DNA of 64,000 nt, taken from assembly GCF_003231305.1 (NCBI RefSeq), contig NZ_QKVM01000003.1, positions 62,001-126,000 on the forward strand. Direction: 5' to 3'. This DNA is from Pseudomonas sichuanensis. Its GTDB lineage: Bacteria > Pseudomonadota > Gammaproteobacteria > Pseudomonadales > Pseudomonadaceae. Shown here in pieces: positions 34,829 through 43,986 of the stretch. Under the pieces are notes generated by a model. It was given only the letters and a program-made list of their open reading frames with translations. It did no database searches and had not been told where the DNA came from. Position numbers and translations under genes: made by a program. Each line of letters begins with the position of its first letter. The stretch's first letter is position 1.

Positions 34829-35641
34829 ATGTCTGCTGCCAGCAATATCCATTCGCTGCTCGCGCGGCTGCTGCCCGAGCGCATCGCGCCGGTACCGGTA
34901 TTGCCGGGCCAGCGCCAGCGGCTGTTCGTCGGCGTCGGCATGCCGAGCCAGGCGCTGCAGGGCGGTGAGCGCTTCGGCCTGATCGACCGGCTGGATGAGG
35001 CCACCGACCTGCAGGCGGTGTACGCCGACCTGTGCAGCCAGGCGTTGCTCGGCAACGTGGCGGCGCTCAACGACCTCGGCTGGATCTGGCTCAACGGCAA
35101 GTATTGGCGCGGCGATACCGGGCTGGCCGGGCACCTGCTGCGCATGGCGGCCTTGCAGGGCAATGCCGTTGCCTGGTTCAACCTGGGGCAGCAGCATTAT
35201 TTCGGCAAGGGCGTGGAGGTGTCGTATGCCAACGCCGCCGAGTATTACCGCCATGCCTTCGAGCGCGGCATGCTGCATGCCGCGGCAGCGCTGGGCGACC
35301 TGTACGAGGAAGAAGTGTGCGACGGCGACCCGCCATGGCTGGTGGACCCGCTCGAGGCTTACCAGTGGTTCCTGCGCGGGGCACAACGCGGTGAGACGCG
35401 CTGCCGTTTCGAGGTGGGTTATCGCCTGCTGCATGGGCTCTACGTGGCCGCGGACACCCGGGCTGCCCTGTACTGGCTGGAGCTGGCGGCGGCCACCGGG
35501 GTGATGCAGGCCGCCGAGGAGCTGGCGGTGCACTTCAGCAGCCGCGACACGGCGCGTTACCTGGGCTGGCGTGACCAGGCGATCCAGCTGGGCAGCACTC
35601 TGGCGTTGACCATGAAGCTGGAAGACCAGGTTCAGCGCTAA
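34829..35641 (+). CDS. Sel1-repeat (SLR) protein
   Basis: A 270-residue helical-repeat protein. Sel1-like units are visible as NDLGWIWLNGKYWRGD, FNLGQQHYFGKGVEV-YANAAEYYRHA, ALGDLYEEEVCDG, FEVGYRLLHGLYVAAD and AEELAVHFSS. Such repeats bind protein partners. No signal peptide is seen, so it is probably cytoplasmic. ATG 34829 is chosen over 34817 and 34823 because TGAGGA lies five bases upstream. Partner unknown. Confidence 0.75.
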   Translation: MSAASNIHSLLARLLPERIAPVPVLPGQRQRLFVGVGMPSQALQGGERFGLIDRLDEATDLQAVYADLCSQALLGNVAALNDLGWIWLNGKYWRGDTGLAGHLLRMAALQGNAVAWFNLGQQHYFGKGVEVSYANAAEYYRHAFERGMLHAAAALGDLYEEEVCDGDPPWLVDPLEAYQWFLRGAQRGETRCRFEVGYRLLHGLYVAADTRAALYWLELAAATGVMQAAEELAVHFSSRDTARYLGWRDQAIQLGSTLALTMKLEDQVQR

Positions 35642-35657
35642 GGGCCTGGCGCTGTCC

Positions 35658-35802
35658 CTGTAGGAGCGGCCTTGCCGGGGCGCCGGACCGGTCGGAAAGG
35701 GCCGCAGCGCGGCCCCAGGATATCGGCATCATGCAAGATCGCCGGGGCTGCTCTGCAGCCCTTTCCGACCGGTCCGGCGCCCCGGCAAGGCCGCTCCTAC
35801 AG
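35658..35802. repeat. 45-bp perfect inverted repeat, GC-rich REP variant
   Basis: Arms 35658-35702 and 35758-35802 are perfect inverted copies. The outer part (CTGTAGGAGCGGCCTTG) is shared with the GTGCCGCG class, but the inner part (GGGCGCCGGACCGGTCGG) is different. A further GGGGCTGCTCTGCAGCCC dyad lies at the inner edge. It separates convergent genes. Confidence 0.88.
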
Positions 35803-35828
35803 TGGGCGTGCAAGCCTATCGAGTCACC

Positions 35829-37802
35829 TCAGAACGCAAAGCACGAACAACCCAATGCCCCCCAGAACCCCTGGAAGTCGCTGACCGGCACCTTGGAGTG
35901 GCGCGCCTGTTCATGGCTGTGTGCATGCACCCCGCATGGCCCTGAACACTGGTGCACGGCGGCCGCCAGCGATGGCGTACCCACGCGCCAGTGCCCCGGC
36001 ACCTTGGCCACCGGCGACCACTCTGGCAGCACCGGTACCTGTGGCGGGCCCAGCTTGTCGAACTCGGCAGCGCCGTACACCACCTTGCCGTCGACCACCG
36101 TCAGCACCGACTCGATGCCCTTGATGGCCTCTTCATCGACGCTGAAGAAATCCAGCGACAACGCCGCCAGGTCCGCCAGCTGGCCCACCTTGATCTGGCC
36201 TTTCTTGCCCTGCTCGCTGGAGAACCAGGCGCTGCCCTGAGTGAACAGCTGCAGCGCGGTGTCGCGGCTCAGGCCTTCGGGGTACAGCGCCATGCCGCCC
36301 ACGGTCTTGGCGCTGACCAGCCAGTACAGCGAGGTCCACGGGTTGTAGCTGGACACGCGGGTGGCGTCGGTACCGGCACCTACCGGCACGCCCATGTCGA
36401 GCATGCGCTGGATCGGTGGAGTCTGCTCGGCCGCCTTGGCGCCGTAGCGGTCGACGAAATACTCGCCCTGGAAGGCCATGCGGTCCTGGATGGCGATGCC
36501 ACCGCCCAGCGCGCGAACACGCTCGATGTTCTGCGGGGTGATGGTCTCGGCGTGGTCGAAGAACCACGGCAGGCCATTGAACGGGATCTCGCGGTTGACC
36601 TTCTCGAACACGTCGAGCATGCGCGTGATCGACTCGTTGTAGGTGGCGTGCAGGCGGAATGGCCAGCGCTGTTCCACCAGGTGGCGCACCACCGGCTCCA
36701 GTTCCTGCTCCATGGTCTGCGGCAGGTCCGGGCGCGGCTCTAGGAAGTCCTCGAAGTCGGCGGCGGAGAACACCAGCATCTCGCCGGCACCGTTGTGGCG
36801 CAGGAAGTCGGTGCCGCTGTGCAGCTTGACGCTGGCAGTCCACTTCTTGAAGTCGTCCAGCTCTTCCTTGGGCTTCTGGGTGAACAGGTTGTAGGCGATG
36901 CGCACGGTCAGCTGGTCGTTGTCGGCCAGCTCCTGGATCACCGAGTAGTCGTCGGGGAAGTTCTGGTAGCCGCCGCCGGCATCGATGGCGCTGGTCAGGC
37001 CCAGGCGGTTGAGCTCACGCATGAACTGGCGGGTCGAGTTGACCTGGTACTCCAGTGGCAGCTTCGGCCCCTTGGCCAGGGTGGCATAGAGGATCATCGC
37101 GTTGGGACGGGCGATGAGCATGCCGGTCGGGTTGCCGAACTTGTCGCGCTGGATCTCGCCGCCCGGCGGGTTGGGCGTGTCCTTGCTGTAGCCCACCGCC
37201 TTGAGCGCGGCGCGGTTGAGCAAGGCACGGTCGTACAGGTGCAGCAGGAACACCGGGGTGTCGGGGGCGGCCTGGTTGATTTCTTCCAGGGTGGGCATGC
37301 GCTTTTCGGCGAACTGGAATTCGTTCCAGCCGCCGACCACCCGCACCCACTGCGGGGTCGGCGTGCGGGCTGCCTGGTCCTTGAGCATGCGCAGGGCGTC
37401 GGCCACCGATGGCACGCCTTCCCAGCGCAGTTCCAGGTTGTAGTTGAGGCCGCCGCGGATCAGGTGCAGGTGCGAGTCATTGAGCCCTGGGATCACCGTG
37501 CGCTGTTTGAGGTCGATGATCTGCGTGGTGGCGCCTTTGTGGGCCATGGCCTGGGCATCGTTGCCCACCGCGATGAACTTGCCGTCCTTGATGGCGACGG
37601 CGGTGGCAGTGGGGTTTTCACGGTCGACGGTGTGCAGTTTGCCGTTGAACAGGATGAGATCGGCGTTCATGGAGCCTCCTTGGGTGGATGCATCGGCGGA
37701 GCCGCTGAAGGGCAGGGCCGACCAGAGTGCGCCAGCGGCGCCGAGCACGGTGCTGGTGGCGAGGAACTGGCGGCGGCTCTTGTCGTTCGGGTCCTGGGAC
37801 AT
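35829..37802 (-). CDS. Tat-exported metal-dependent amidohydrolase (YtcJ-like)
   Basis: A 657-residue amidohydrolase of the YtcJ/LAF3-like family. The metal-site start is GLNDSHLHL, with later FDHAET and GTDATR segments that suit the rest of the site. The N-terminus has a twin-arginine signal (SRRQFLATSTVLGAAGAL). ATG 37802 has GGAGA upstream. A second in-frame ATG at 37670 (residue 45, MNADLILFNGKLHTVD) has an almost ideal AAGGAGG five bases before it and would give a cytoplasmic form. The last 30 residues, rich in His and Cys, are not typical. Substrate unknown. Confidence 0.85.
   Translation of the reverse strand: MSQDPNDKSRRQFLATSTVLGAAGALWSALPFSGSADASTQGGSMNADLILFNGKLHTVDRENPTATAVAIKDGKFIAVGNDAQAMAHKGATTQIIDLKQRTVIPGLNDSHLHLIRGGLNYNLELRWEGVPSVADALRMLKDQAARTPTPQWVRVVGGWNEFQFAEKRMPTLEEINQAAPDTPVFLLHLYDRALLNRAALKAVGYSKDTPNPPGGEIQRDKFGNPTGMLIARPNAMILYATLAKGPKLPLEYQVNSTRQFMRELNRLGLTSAIDAGGGYQNFPDDYSVIQELADNDQLTVRIAYNLFTQKPKEELDDFKKWTASVKLHSGTDFLRHNGAGEMLVFSAADFEDFLEPRPDLPQTMEQELEPVVRHLVEQRWPFRLHATYNESITRMLDVFEKVNREIPFNGLPWFFDHAETITPQNIERVRALGGGIAIQDRMAFQGEYFVDRYGAKAAEQTPPIQRMLDMGVPVGAGTDATRVSSYNPWTSLYWLVSAKTVGGMALYPEGLSRDTALQLFTQGSAWFSSEQGKKGQIKVGQLADLAALSLDFFSVDEEAIKGIESVLTVVDGKVVYGAAEFDKLGPPQVPVLPEWSPVAKVPGHWRVGTPSLAAAVHQCSGPCGVHAHSHEQARHSKVPVSDFQGFWGALGCSCFAF
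37670..37682 (-). promoter_or_regulatory. Internal strong ribosome binding site and ATG in the amidohydrolase gene
   Basis: On the minus strand AAGGAGG precedes ATG at 37670 by five bases, in frame. It is stronger than the site at the upstream start. It may allow a second, unexported product, or it may mark the ancestral start. Confidence 0.5.
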
Positions 37803-37876
37803 GGTGTTCTCCATCGGGCTGCGGCTGGCGGGTGAAGGTTAGCAACCAGGGGGATTTGTGTTGCTGGGCCAGGCCT

Positions 37877-37950
37877 ATCGCGGGGCAAGCCCGCTCCCAC
37901 GCCAGGCCTGCAAATGCGCGAGTGACGTGGGCGCGGGCTTGTCCCGCGAT
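37877..37950. repeat. Imperfect REP pair
   Basis: Inverted arms 37877-37900 and 37927-37950 differ at two positions (GTGGGCGCGGGCTTGTCCCGCGA in the right copy). They lie between the amidohydrolase and the alpha/beta hydrolase genes. Confidence 0.82.
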
Positions 37951-37954
37951 GCTG

Positions 37955-38773
37955 TCAGCGGTTGAGGAAGGCCAGCAGGTCTTCATTGAGCTGCTGCGCG
38001 TGGGTCACGGCAAAGCCATGCGGTGCCCCCTCGTACACCTTCAGCTCGGCACCGCGGATCAGCTCTGCAGCTTTCCTGCCAGTGCTCTGGAACGGCACGA
38101 TCTGGTCGTCGTCACCGTGGATGACCAGGGTCGGCACGTCGATCTTGGCCATGTCCGGGCGAAAATCGGTTTCGGAGAAAGCGCTCACGCAGTCCAGGGT
38201 GCCTTTGATCGACGCCAGCAACGCAATGTTCAAGGTCTGGGTCTGCACGCCCTGGGACACCTGTTGGCCATGGTTGATGCCATAGAAGGGCGCGGCGAAA
38301 TCGGCGATGAACTGCGCCCGGTCTGCCCGCAGGCCGGCCTTGATGCCGTCGAATACCGCGCGGTCGACGCCGTCCGGGTTGTCGTCGCGCTTGCCGAACA
38401 CCGGCGTTACCGCACCCAGCAACACCAGGCCGGCGATGCGCGCGCTGCCGTGCCTGGCGATGTAGCGGCTGACGTCGCCGCCGCCCATGGAGAAGCCCAC
38501 CAGGGTCACCTCGCGCAGGTCGAGGTGCTCGATCAACTGGGCGATGTCATCGGCGAAGGTGTCGTAGTCGTAGCCGCTCCAAGGCTGGCTGGAGCGTCCG
38601 AAACCCCGGCGGTCGAACGCGATGGTGCGGTAGCCGCGGCTGGCCAGGTACTCCATCTGCGAATCCCACATGTCGGCGTCCAGTGGCCAGCCGTGGCTGA
38701 ACAGGACGGGTTTGCCACTGCCCCAATCCTTGTAGTGGATCGAGGTGCCATCGCGGGTAACGAGTGTGCTCAT
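37955..38773 (-). CDS. Alpha/beta hydrolase (non-heme chloroperoxidase/arylesterase type)
   Basis: A 272-residue hydrolase with the catalytic triad Ser95 (GFSMGG), Asp223 (HGDDDQIVPF) and His252 (GAPHGF), and oxyanion motif SHGWP. Length and motifs match the cofactor-free chloroperoxidase/perhydrolase-arylesterase group. These enzymes hydrolyse esters and can form peracids. No signal peptide. It forms a same-strand run with the ABM-domain gene and ycaC upstream, about 40 bases from the former. The natural substrate is unknown. Confidence 0.87.
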   Translation of the reverse strand: MSTLVTRDGTSIHYKDWGSGKPVLFSHGWPLDADMWDSQMEYLASRGYRTIAFDRRGFGRSSQPWSGYDYDTFADDIAQLIEHLDLREVTLVGFSMGGGDVSRYIARHGSARIAGLVLLGAVTPVFGKRDDNPDGVDRAVFDGIKAGLRADRAQFIADFAAPFYGINHGQQVSQGVQTQTLNIALLASIKGTLDCVSAFSETDFRPDMAKIDVPTLVIHGDDDQIVPFQSTGRKAAELIRGAELKVYEGAPHGFAVTHAQQLNEDLLAFLNR

Positions 38774-38815
38774 GTCGGTATCTCCTGAAATTCGAGTGAG
38801 GCAGTGAGAAAACTT

Positions 38816-39376
38816 TCAGCCACGCAGCCAGGTGGCGCAGCGGCGGGTCACCCAGGGCATGATGTAGAACACCACGGGCAGGATGACGAACAGGTTGGTG
38901 ATCAGGTTGCCGCTGATCGGGCCGCCCAGCAGCGGGTAGCGGGCGAACAGCGGCGCCAGCAGTTGCGGGATCAGCAGGGTCATGGGGCATATCACCAGGT
39001 AGGTCAGCACGGCCTGCTTCCAGCGCGGCGGTGGCGCGACGCGGGTGCTGGGTGGGGTGAACCAGAACTCCGGATCGTCATGCACCTGGGTCTGGTCGCC
39101 CTCTTCGAGCAGTGGCAGCACTTCGCTGACCAGCGCCTGGCGCTCGGCCGAATTGACCCAGGCCTGCAGCAGGCTGGCGTCGGCGAACCGCACGATGGTG
39201 GTGAACTGCCGGCCATCGTCGTCCGGGCGGATGACGTTGACGTCCAGGTGGCCGGGCTGCTGGCGTGCGGTGCTCACCGCATGCTTGAGCCAGGCCTCGT
39301 AGGGCGCCAGCGCCTGGGCGCGGACCTTGTGCTGGATCACCAGCGTGACGACGTTGCGGTTGTGTGGAGTGTTCAT
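38816..39376 (-). CDS. ABM-domain (antibiotic biosynthesis monooxygenase-like) membrane protein
   Basis: This 186-residue protein has an N-terminal dimeric alpha-beta-barrel ABM-like domain (about 8-100, YEAWLKHAVSTARQQPGHLD). A C-terminal membrane part follows with two hydrophobic helices (AVLTYLVICPMTLLIPQLL and NLFVILPVVFYIMPWV). ABM domains often oxidise or bind aromatic or quinone compounds; here the function is unknown. ATG 39376 (MNTPHNRNVV) is chosen because the fold begins there. Confidence 0.8.
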   Translation of the reverse strand: MNTPHNRNVVTLVIQHKVRAQALAPYEAWLKHAVSTARQQPGHLDVNVIRPDDDGRQFTTIVRFADASLLQAWVNSAERQALVSEVLPLLEEGDQTQVHDDPEFWFTPPSTRVAPPPRWKQAVLTYLVICPMTLLIPQLLAPLFARYPLLGGPISGNLITNLFVILPVVFYIMPWVTRRCATWLRG

Positions 39377-39456
39377 CGGCGGGCCCTGGCGTGAGCTGCG
39401 TTGATGGGGTGTGCTGCGCGGGCCTGGCGCCACGAGGGCGCCAGGCGGGCGGCGGG

Positions 39457-40086
39457 TTACTTGCCGGCGGTCAGGGTGTTGTAGCTGGTCATCAGGTTGC
39501 GGTAGTCGGGGATGTGGTTGCTGAACAGCGCGGCCAGGCCTTCGACGTCGTTGCGCCAGTCGCGGTGCAGCTCACAGGCCACGCCGAACCAGGTCATCAG
39601 TTGCGCGCCGGCCTGGCTCATGCGGTCGTGAGCCGCGTCGCGGGTCATTTCGTTGAAGGTGCCGGAGGCGTCGGTCACCACGAACACTTCGAACTCTTCT
39701 TCCAGGGCCGCCAGCGCCGGGAAGGCCACGCATACCTCGGTCACCACGCCAGCGATGATCAGTTGCTTCTTGCCGGTGGCTTTCACGGCCTTGACGAAGT
39801 CTTCGTTGTCCCAGGCGTTGATCTGGCCTGGGCGGGCGATGTACGGCGCGTCGGGGAACAGGGCCTTGAGTTCCGGCACCAGCGGGCCGTTGGGGCCTTG
39901 TTCGAAGCTGGTGGTGAGGATGGTCGGCAGGTTGAAGTACTTGGCCAGGTCCGCCAGGGCCAGCACGTTGTTCTTGAAGCGGTCCGGCTCGATGTCGCGC
40001 ACCAGCGACAGCAGGCCAGCCTGGTGATCCACCAGCAGTACGGCGGCGTCGTCTTTGTTCAGGCGGTTGTATTTGAAGTTAGCCAT
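39457..40086 (-). CDS. ycaC: Isochorismatase-family hydrolase YcaC
   Basis: A 209-residue cysteine hydrolase that looks nearly identical to E. coli YcaC as I remember it (for example FKNNVLALADLAKYFNLP and MTWFGVACELHRDWRND). The nucleophile is Cys119 (VVTEVCVAF) with Asp20 (LLVDHQ). YcaC proteins form octamers; the natural substrate is not known. It is divergent from a LysR gene across 130 bases and is probably its target, together with the ABM and hydrolase genes downstream. ATG 40086 is preceded by AAGGAG. Confidence 0.92.
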   Translation of the reverse strand: MANFKYNRLNKDDAAVLLVDHQAGLLSLVRDIEPDRFKNNVLALADLAKYFNLPTILTTSFEQGPNGPLVPELKALFPDAPYIARPGQINAWDNEDFVKAVKATGKKQLIIAGVVTEVCVAFPALAALEEEFEVFVVTDASGTFNEMTRDAAHDRMSQAGAQLMTWFGVACELHRDWRNDVEGLAALFSNHIPDYRNLMTSYNTLTAGK

Positions 40087-40216
40087 GGTCGTGCTCCTTA
40101 GGGTGTGTCGTTCACTGGGTGGGGTGTTTCGCGTTGATGAGCAAAGATTAGATTCATCACCTTTGGCGCGGTAGACTGCAAAAATTGCCTCTAGCGTTCT
40201 ATTTGGTGAACGATCA

Positions 40217-41128
40217 ATGGAAGACCTCAACTCCCTGTACTACTTCACCCAGGTGGTGGAGCACGGCGGCTTCGCCCCGGCCGGGCGGGCGCTGGACATG
40301 CCCAAGTCCAAGCTCAGCCGGCGCATCGCCGACCTGGAGGAGCGCCTGGGCGTGCGCCTGCTGCACCGCACCAGCCGGCACTGTTCGCTGACCGAGATCG
40401 GCCAGGCCTACTACAACCGTTGCCTGGCCATGCGCGTGGAGGCCGAAGGCGCCGCCGAAATCATCGAGCGCAACCGCAGCGAGCCGCGCGGGCTGGTGCG
40501 CATCAGTTGCCCGACCACCCTGCTCAATTCCTGGGTGGGGCCGATGCTCACCCGCTACATGCTCAAGTACCCGCAGGTGGAACTGTTCATCGAGAGCACC
40601 AACCGCCGCGTCGACTTGCTGCACGAAGGCTTCGACCTGGCGCTGCGGGTGCGCTTCCCGCCGCTGGAGAACACCGACATGGTGATGAAGGTGCTGAGCA
40701 ACAGCACCCAGTGCCTGGTCGGGCACCCTGCATTCCTCGAACAGCTGCCGGCGGGCTTCGACCCGCAGCAACTGAGCACGCTGCCCAGCCTGCACTGGGG
40801 CGGCGCCCAGCGCGAATACCAGTGGGAGCTGTTCCAGGGCGAGGACCAGCAGCACAGCCTGGTCATCCCGCACACGCCGCGCATGGTCAGCGACGACCTG
40901 TTTGCCCTGCGCCATTTCGTGGTGGCCGGGGTGGGCATCGCCCACCTGCCACGGGTGGCGGTGCGTGAGGACCTGGCGGCGGGCAGGCTGGTGGAGCTGC
41001 TGCCGCAATGGCACCCGCGTTGCGGCATCGTCCATGCGATCTTCCCGTCACGGCGCGGGTTGCTGCCGTCGGTGCGCGCGCTGATCGACCACCTGGCCGA
41101 GGAATTCGCCACCAGCGACATGGCCTGA
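40217..41128 (+). CDS. LysR-family regulator divergent from ycaC
   Basis: A 303-residue LysR protein with N-terminal HTH (GGFAPAGRALDMPKSKLSRR) and a C-terminal binding domain of the CrgA/PecT-like group (VRISCPTTLLNSWV). The divergent position suggests control of the ycaC-ABM-hydrolase run, possibly in response to aromatic or quinone-like stress compounds (inference). Confidence 0.88.
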   Translation: MEDLNSLYYFTQVVEHGGFAPAGRALDMPKSKLSRRIADLEERLGVRLLHRTSRHCSLTEIGQAYYNRCLAMRVEAEGAAEIIERNRSEPRGLVRISCPTTLLNSWVGPMLTRYMLKYPQVELFIESTNRRVDLLHEGFDLALRVRFPPLENTDMVMKVLSNSTQCLVGHPAFLEQLPAGFDPQQLSTLPSLHWGGAQREYQWELFQGEDQQHSLVIPHTPRMVSDDLFALRHFVVAGVGIAHLPRVAVREDLAAGRLVELLPQWHPRCGIVHAIFPSRRGLLPSVRALIDHLAEEFATSDMA

Positions 41129-41219
41129 CGGCGCGGGTCTGACGCGAGGATGAACAACTTTTCATCTTCGCCTGCCGTCAGGCCCGGTTGACGGCAGGGG
41201 GAGGGCAGGGCGTATATTG

Positions 41220-41235
41220 ATAGTTAGCAAACTAT
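41220..41235. promoter_or_regulatory. MarR-type operator overlapping the efflux operon promoter
   Basis: ATAGTTAGCAAACTAT is a 14/16 palindrome of the form typical for MarR/SlyA operators. It overlaps the end of a TATATT -10-like element (41213-41218), 21 bases before the MarR start codon. Confidence 0.65.
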
Positions 41236-41255
41236 GAATATCCTCGGTTCCTCAT

Positions 41256-41693
41256 ATGTCACTTGACGCACTGCACATGAAAATCAGCAGCGGCATGGTC
41301 GTGGCCGCCCGGCATTGGCGTCGCCTGTGCCAGGGCGCCTTGACCGGCTACGGCATCTCCGAGGCCTGCGCCGTGCCGCTGCTGATGATCGTGCGCCTGG
41401 GCGACGGCGTGCACCAGGTGGCGGTGGCCCAGGCCGCCGGCCTGGAAAGCCCGTCGCTGGTGCGCCTGCTCGACCAGCTGTGCAAGGCGGGCCTGGTATG
41501 CCGCAGCGAGGACCCGCTGGACCGCCGCGCCAAGGCGCTGAGCCTGACCGCCACCGGCCGCGCCCTGGCCGAGTCCATCGAAGGCGAGCTGGTGCGCCTG
41601 CGCCGCGAGCTGTTGCAGGGCATCGACCAGGCCGACCTGGAAGCCACCCTGCGGGTGATCCGGGTGTTCGAAGACGCGGGCCTCGCCCCATGA
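41256..41693 (+). CDS. MarR-family repressor of the efflux operon
   Basis: This 145-residue winged-helix protein has the MarR fold: recognition helix VAQAAGLESPSLVRLLDQLCKAG (within residues 55-78) and wing RSEDPLDRRAKALSLTATG. It is the first gene of a five-gene efflux operon and overlaps the next gene by four bases. It probably represses the operon through the palindrome just upstream and lets go on binding a phenolic ligand (family knowledge). Confidence 0.9.
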   Translation: MSLDALHMKISSGMVVAARHWRRLCQGALTGYGISEACAVPLLMIVRLGDGVHQVAVAQAAGLESPSLVRLLDQLCKAGLVCRSEDPLDRRAKALSLTATGRALAESIEGELVRLRRELLQGIDQADLEATLRVIRVFEDAGLAP

Positions 41694-43777
41694 ACGGCTT
41701 CTTCAGCTCGGTGCCCCCGGCCCGCGACTGGTTCTACGGCGTGCGCACCTTCGCCGCGTCCATGATCGCCCTGTACATCGCCCTGCTGATGCAGTTGCCG
41801 CGCCCGTACTGGGCGATGGCCACGGTGTACATCGTCTCCAGCCCATTCCTCGGCCCGACCACCTCCAAGGCGCTGTACCGTGCACTCGGCACCCTGCTGG
41901 GCGCGGGTGCGGCGATCTTTTTCGTGCCGCTGCTGGTGCAGTCGCCGTTGCTGCTGAGCATTGCCGTCGCGCTGTGGACCGGCACCCTGCTGTTCCTCTC
42001 GCTGAACCTGCGCACCGCCAACAACTACGTGCTGATGCTGGCCGGCTACACGATGCCGATGATCGCCCTGGCCGTGGTCGACAACCCGCTGGCGGTGTTC
42101 GACGTGGCCTCGTCCCGGGCCCAGGAAATCTGCCTGGGCATCGTCTGTGCGGCAGTGGTCGGCGCGGTGTTCTGGCCGCGCCGGCTGGCGCCGGTGGTGG
42201 TGGGCGCGACCGGCAGCTGGTTCGGTGAGGCGATCCGCTACAGCGATACCTACCTGGCCCGCGAAGCCAGCGCCGACAAGGTCGGCGGCATGCGCGGGGC
42301 GATGGTCGCCACCTTCAACTCGCTGGAGCTGATGATCGGCCAGCTCGGCCACGAAGGCGCAGGCCCGCACACCTTGAAGAACGCCCGCGAACTGCGCGGG
42401 CGGATGATCCACCTGCTGCCGGTGATCGATGCCCTCGACGACGCCCTGATTGCCCTCGAAGGCCGCGCCCCTGTGCAGTTCGCCCAGTTGCAGCCAGTGC
42501 TGGCGGCTGCCCGCGAGTGGCTCAAGGGCACCGCCGACAGCGCCGCGGTGGCACGCTGGACCGCCCTGCACGAGCAGATCGACCGCCTGCAACCCGGCGC
42601 CGCCGCCCTCGACCAGCGCGCCGAGCTGCTGTTGTCCAATGCGCTTTACCGCCTGACCGAGTGGGCCGACCTGTGGCAGGACTGCTGCACCCTGCAGCAC
42701 GCCCTGCGCACCGACGACGCCAAGCCCTGGCGGGCAGTGTATCGGCACTGGCGGCTGGGCCGGCTGACGCCCTTCTTCGACCGTGGGCTGATGCTCTACT
42801 CGGTGTTCTCCACCGTCACCGCCATCGTCGTCGCCTGCGGCCTGTGGATCGGCCTGGGCTGGAACGACGGCGCCAGCGCGGTAATCCTCGCCGCCGTGTC
42901 GTGCAGCTTCTTCGCCGCCATGGACGACCCGGCGCCGCAGATCTACCGGTTCTTCTTCTGGACCTTGATGTCGGTGATCTTCTCCAGCCTGTACCTGTTC
43001 CTGGTACTGCCCAACCTGCATGACTTCGCCATGCTGGTGCTGGCCTTTGCCGTGCCGTTCATCTGCGTCGGCACCCTCACCGTGCAGCCGCGCTTCTACC
43101 TGGGCACCTTGCTGACCATCGTCAACACCTCGACCTTCATCAGCATCCAGGGCGCCTACGACGCCGACTTCTTCACCTTCCTCAACGCCAACCTGGCGGG
43201 GCCGGTGGGGCTGCTGTTCGCCTTCCTCTGGACCATCGTGGTGCGCCCGTTCGGCGTGGAGCTGGCGGCCAAGCGCATGACCCGCTTCGCCTGGCGCGAC
43301 ATCGTTGAGATGACCGCGCCGGCCACCCTCGCCGAACACCGCCAGGTCGGCGTGCAGATGCTCGACCGCCTGATGCAGCACCTGCCGCGCCTGTCGCAGA
43401 CCGGCCAGGACAGCGGCGTGGCGCTGCGCGACCTGCGCGTGGGGCTGAACCTGCTCGACCTGCTGGCCTACCTGCCGCGCGCTGGCAGCCAGGCCCGCGA
43501 GCGCCTGCAGACGGTGATCGAGGAGGTCGGCGGCCACTACGCCGCCTGCCTGCGCGCCGGCGAACGCCTGCATGCCCCGGCGGCGCTGCTGCGCAACATG
43601 GAGCGGGCGCGCCTGGCGCTGAACCTGGACGAACTGTACGAGCGCGGCGATGCCCGCACCCACCTGCTGCACGCCCTGAGTGGCCTGCGCCTGGCCCTGT
43701 TGCCGGGGGTGGAGGTGATGCTCGAACCCACTGAACAAACGCAACTGCCCCCCGGGCTCGATGGAGCGCCCCTGTGA
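41690..43777 (+). CDS. FusC/AaeB-family aromatic-acid exporter inner-membrane protein
   Basis: A 695-residue inner-membrane protein of the FUSC/AaeB family. Two blocks of hydrophobic helices (about residues 20-165 and 370-520) each precede a large soluble part, the usual layout. Partners for the two other layers follow in the operon: DUF1656, an HlyD-type adaptor and a NodT-type outer-membrane channel. Such systems export hydroxylated aromatic acids or similar toxic compounds. The ATG overlaps the marR stop (ATGA). Confidence 0.88.
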   Translation: MNGFFSSVPPARDWFYGVRTFAASMIALYIALLMQLPRPYWAMATVYIVSSPFLGPTTSKALYRALGTLLGAGAAIFFVPLLVQSPLLLSIAVALWTGTLLFLSLNLRTANNYVLMLAGYTMPMIALAVVDNPLAVFDVASSRAQEICLGIVCAAVVGAVFWPRRLAPVVVGATGSWFGEAIRYSDTYLAREASADKVGGMRGAMVATFNSLELMIGQLGHEGAGPHTLKNARELRGRMIHLLPVIDALDDALIALEGRAPVQFAQLQPVLAAAREWLKGTADSAAVARWTALHEQIDRLQPGAAALDQRAELLLSNALYRLTEWADLWQDCCTLQHALRTDDAKPWRAVYRHWRLGRLTPFFDRGLMLYSVFSTVTAIVVACGLWIGLGWNDGASAVILAAVSCSFFAAMDDPAPQIYRFFFWTLMSVIFSSLYLFLVLPNLHDFAMLVLAFAVPFICVGTLTVQPRFYLGTLLTIVNTSTFISIQGAYDADFFTFLNANLAGPVGLLFAFLWTIVVRPFGVELAAKRMTRFAWRDIVEMTAPATLAEHRQVGVQMLDRLMQHLPRLSQTGQDSGVALRDLRVGLNLLDLLAYLPRAGSQARERLQTVIEEVGGHYAACLRAGERLHAPAALLRNMERARLALNLDELYERGDARTHLLHALSGLRLALLPGVEVMLEPTEQTQLPPGLDGAPL

Positions 43778-43986
43778 TCGGTGAACTGGATATCAGCGGG
43801 GTGTTCCTGCCCACGCTGCTGGTGATGATGTTTGCGACCTACCTGTTGTTCCTGGGGGTGCACGCGCTGCTGGTGCGCGTGCATTTCTACCGCCTGGTCT
43901 GGCACCGGGCGCTGTTCAACGTTGCCCTGTATGCCGTGCTGCTGGGCGCGGTCGACCACTTTTGCCGAAGCCTGATGCTGCCATGA
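43774..43986 (+). CDS. DUF1656 small membrane protein
   Basis: A 70-residue protein with two membrane segments (about 10-30 and 45-65), the normal size of DUF1656/YtcA-AaeX-like proteins that accompany FUSC exporters. It starts with GTG 43774 inside the stop of the previous gene and ends overlapping the start of the adaptor gene. Confidence 0.88.
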   Translation: MIGELDISGVFLPTLLVMMFATYLLFLGVHALLVRVHFYRLVWHRALFNVALYAVLLGAVDHFCRSLMLP

